From assembly GCF_000955955.1 (NCBI RefSeq), contig NZ_JYJG01000239.1, forward strand, positions 1 through 39,203: 39,203 nucleotides of DNA, in the 5' to 3' direction. This DNA comes from Lentzea aerocolonigenes. Lineage in GTDB: Bacteria > Actinomycetota > Actinomycetes > Mycobacteriales > Pseudonocardiaceae. Below are positions 38,511 to 39,203 of the stretch, in pieces (position 1 is the first letter of the stretch; every line of letters begins with the position of its first letter). The notes beneath the pieces are model-generated. The model worked only from the letters and a program-made list of their open reading frames with translations. It did no database searches and was not told the DNA's origin. The translations under genes and the position numbers were made by a program.

Positions 38511-39181
38511 AGCTGGTGTTGGCGTTTCACGGGACTCGGGATCCGCGTGGTGGGCTGGTTTGCGACGAGATCGCGGACCTGGTTCGCGCCGAGTTGGTGC
38601 GGGCCCGGGAAGCCGTGCCCGTCGAGGTTGCTTATGCGGACGTGAGGCAGCCTGATGTTCGGTCGGTCGTGGACGGACCGTGCATTGTGGTGCCGGTGTT
38701 CTTGGCTGCCGGGTATCACGTGCGGGTGGACATCCCGGAGCAGATCGGGGCCCGTGCGGATGTGGTGTTGACTTCGCCGCTTGGGCTGGATGCGGTGCCT
38801 GTGGTTCGGGAGCGGTTGCGGGAGGCCGGGTTCCGGCGTGGGGATGCGCTGGTGCTGGCCGCGGCTGGGTCGTCTGATGCTCGGGCGTTGGCTTCTGTTC
38901 GGGTGGCGGCGGAGTTGCTCGGGGCTTCTGCTGTGGGGTATGTGGCTACTGCTACGCCCCGTGTTGCTGATGTTGTTGCTCGGGTGCGGGAGGAGGCTCG
39001 GGGGCGGGGGCGTCGCGTTGTCGTTGCTTCATGGCTCTTGGCACCAGGGGCGTTCCACGGGGCGTTGGCTCGGTGTGGTGCGGATTTGGTGTCCGAACCT
39101 GTTGGGGCGCATCGTCTTGTGGTCGATGTTTTGTTGCGCAAGTACTACGAGGCTCGGGCTTTGTTGCTGCAGACGGCTTGA
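38507..39181 (+). CDS. CbiX/SirB-family sirohydrochlorin chelatase-like protein
   Basis: This 224-residue protein contains two copies of the class II chelatase half-domain. The first opens with V-L-A-F-H-G-T-R-D-P-R-G and includes C-I-V-V-P-V-F-L-A-A-G-Y-H-V-R-V-D near residue 63; the second begins near residue 118 (A-L-V-L-A-A-A-G-S-S-D). His in F-H-G and in G-Y-H are the likely metal-site residues. It probably inserts iron into sirohydrochlorin to give siroheme for NirB. It is coupled to the preceding gene by ATGA, as Rv0259c is to Rv0260c. It uses many T-ending codons, unlike the rest of the window. Confidence 0.87.
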   Translation: MKLVLAFHGTRDPRGGLVCDEIADLVRAELVRAREAVPVEVAYADVRQPDVRSVVDGPCIVVPVFLAAGYHVRVDIPEQIGARADVVLTSPLGLDAVPVVRERLREAGFRRGDALVLAAAGSSDARALASVRVAAELLGASAVGYVATATPRVADVVARVREEARGRGRRVVVASWLLAPGAFHGALARCGADLVSEPVGAHRLVVDVLLRKYYEARALLLQTA

Positions 39182-39203
39182 GGGCGCCGGTTCCGAGTCC
39201 GTA

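Noticed and set aside
1..39203. CRISPR arrays, tRNA or rRNA genes, insertion sequences, phage integrase or attachment sites
   Set aside because: I looked for spaced repeats, cloverleaf-like segments, transposase motifs and flanking direct repeats and saw none. The window is a stable chromosomal region except for the possible cassette at 22052-24752.

Overview
The window is high-GC actinobacterial chromosome, most likely from the order Pseudonocardiales (Amycolatopsis/Lentzea/Saccharothrix type). The reasons are strongly GC-biased third codon positions, many GTG starts, ATGA/GTGA gene overlaps, and a block whose gene order matches the Mycobacterium tuberculosis rhlE-TB9.4-DUF3152-moeZ neighbourhood (Rv3205c to Rv3212, recalled from memory). 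Coding density is very high and no gene-free stretch exceeds about 210 bases. I see no rRNA or tRNA gene, CRISPR array, insertion sequence or prophage gene.

Layout. 1-6612 is housekeeping: the end of a MaoC hydratase, a DUF2332 protein, a NUDIX hydrolase, a small membrane peptide with a PH-domain membrane protein, a PHP phosphoesterase, a MarC-family membrane protein, an ArsC-like reductase, a RecB/Cas4-like Fe-S nuclease, a small membrane protein and an atypical LuxR-type response regulator. 6722-17031 is a complete Tad/Flp pilus locus. Reading leftward from about 14393 it encodes two pilins, TadE, a cysteine-rich Tad-domain protein, CpaB, TadZ/CpaE, TadA, a VWA-TadB fusion and TadC. Reading rightward it encodes the prepilin peptidase, an O-antigen-ligase-like membrane protein and a secreted protein. 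A strong hairpin separates the pilin genes from the rest of their operon.

17032-29696 holds an alpha/beta hydrolase, a PQQ-propeller protein, the DEAD-box helicase RhlE with a structured leader, a ferritin-like protein and DUF3107 (TB9.4). Next comes a cassette that looks inserted into the conserved block: DUF4873, TetR, an AurF-like diiron oxygenase and an alpha/beta hydrolase, with a double palindromic operator in the middle. The conserved block then resumes with a second TetR, an alpha/beta hydrolase, the DUF3152 protease-like protein, MoeZ and a TIGR02569 kinase-like protein. A perfect 50-bp palindrome lies between the last two.

29766-39181 is a nitrate assimilation operon: nitrate reductase, its electron-transfer flavoprotein, a nitrate transporter, NirB, NirD, an NnaR-like HemD/winged-helix protein and a CbiX/SirB-type chelatase. 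It covers nitrate uptake, reduction to ammonium, and supply of siroheme for the nitrite reductase. A shared 20-bp block with GlnR-like phasing lies upstream of both nasA and nirB, and the operon encodes its own putative coactivator.

The most original material is the Tad locus (VWA fusion, phospho-site-less regulator, hairpin attenuator, possible glycan ligase), the diiron cassette with its operators, and the control signals of the nitrate operon.
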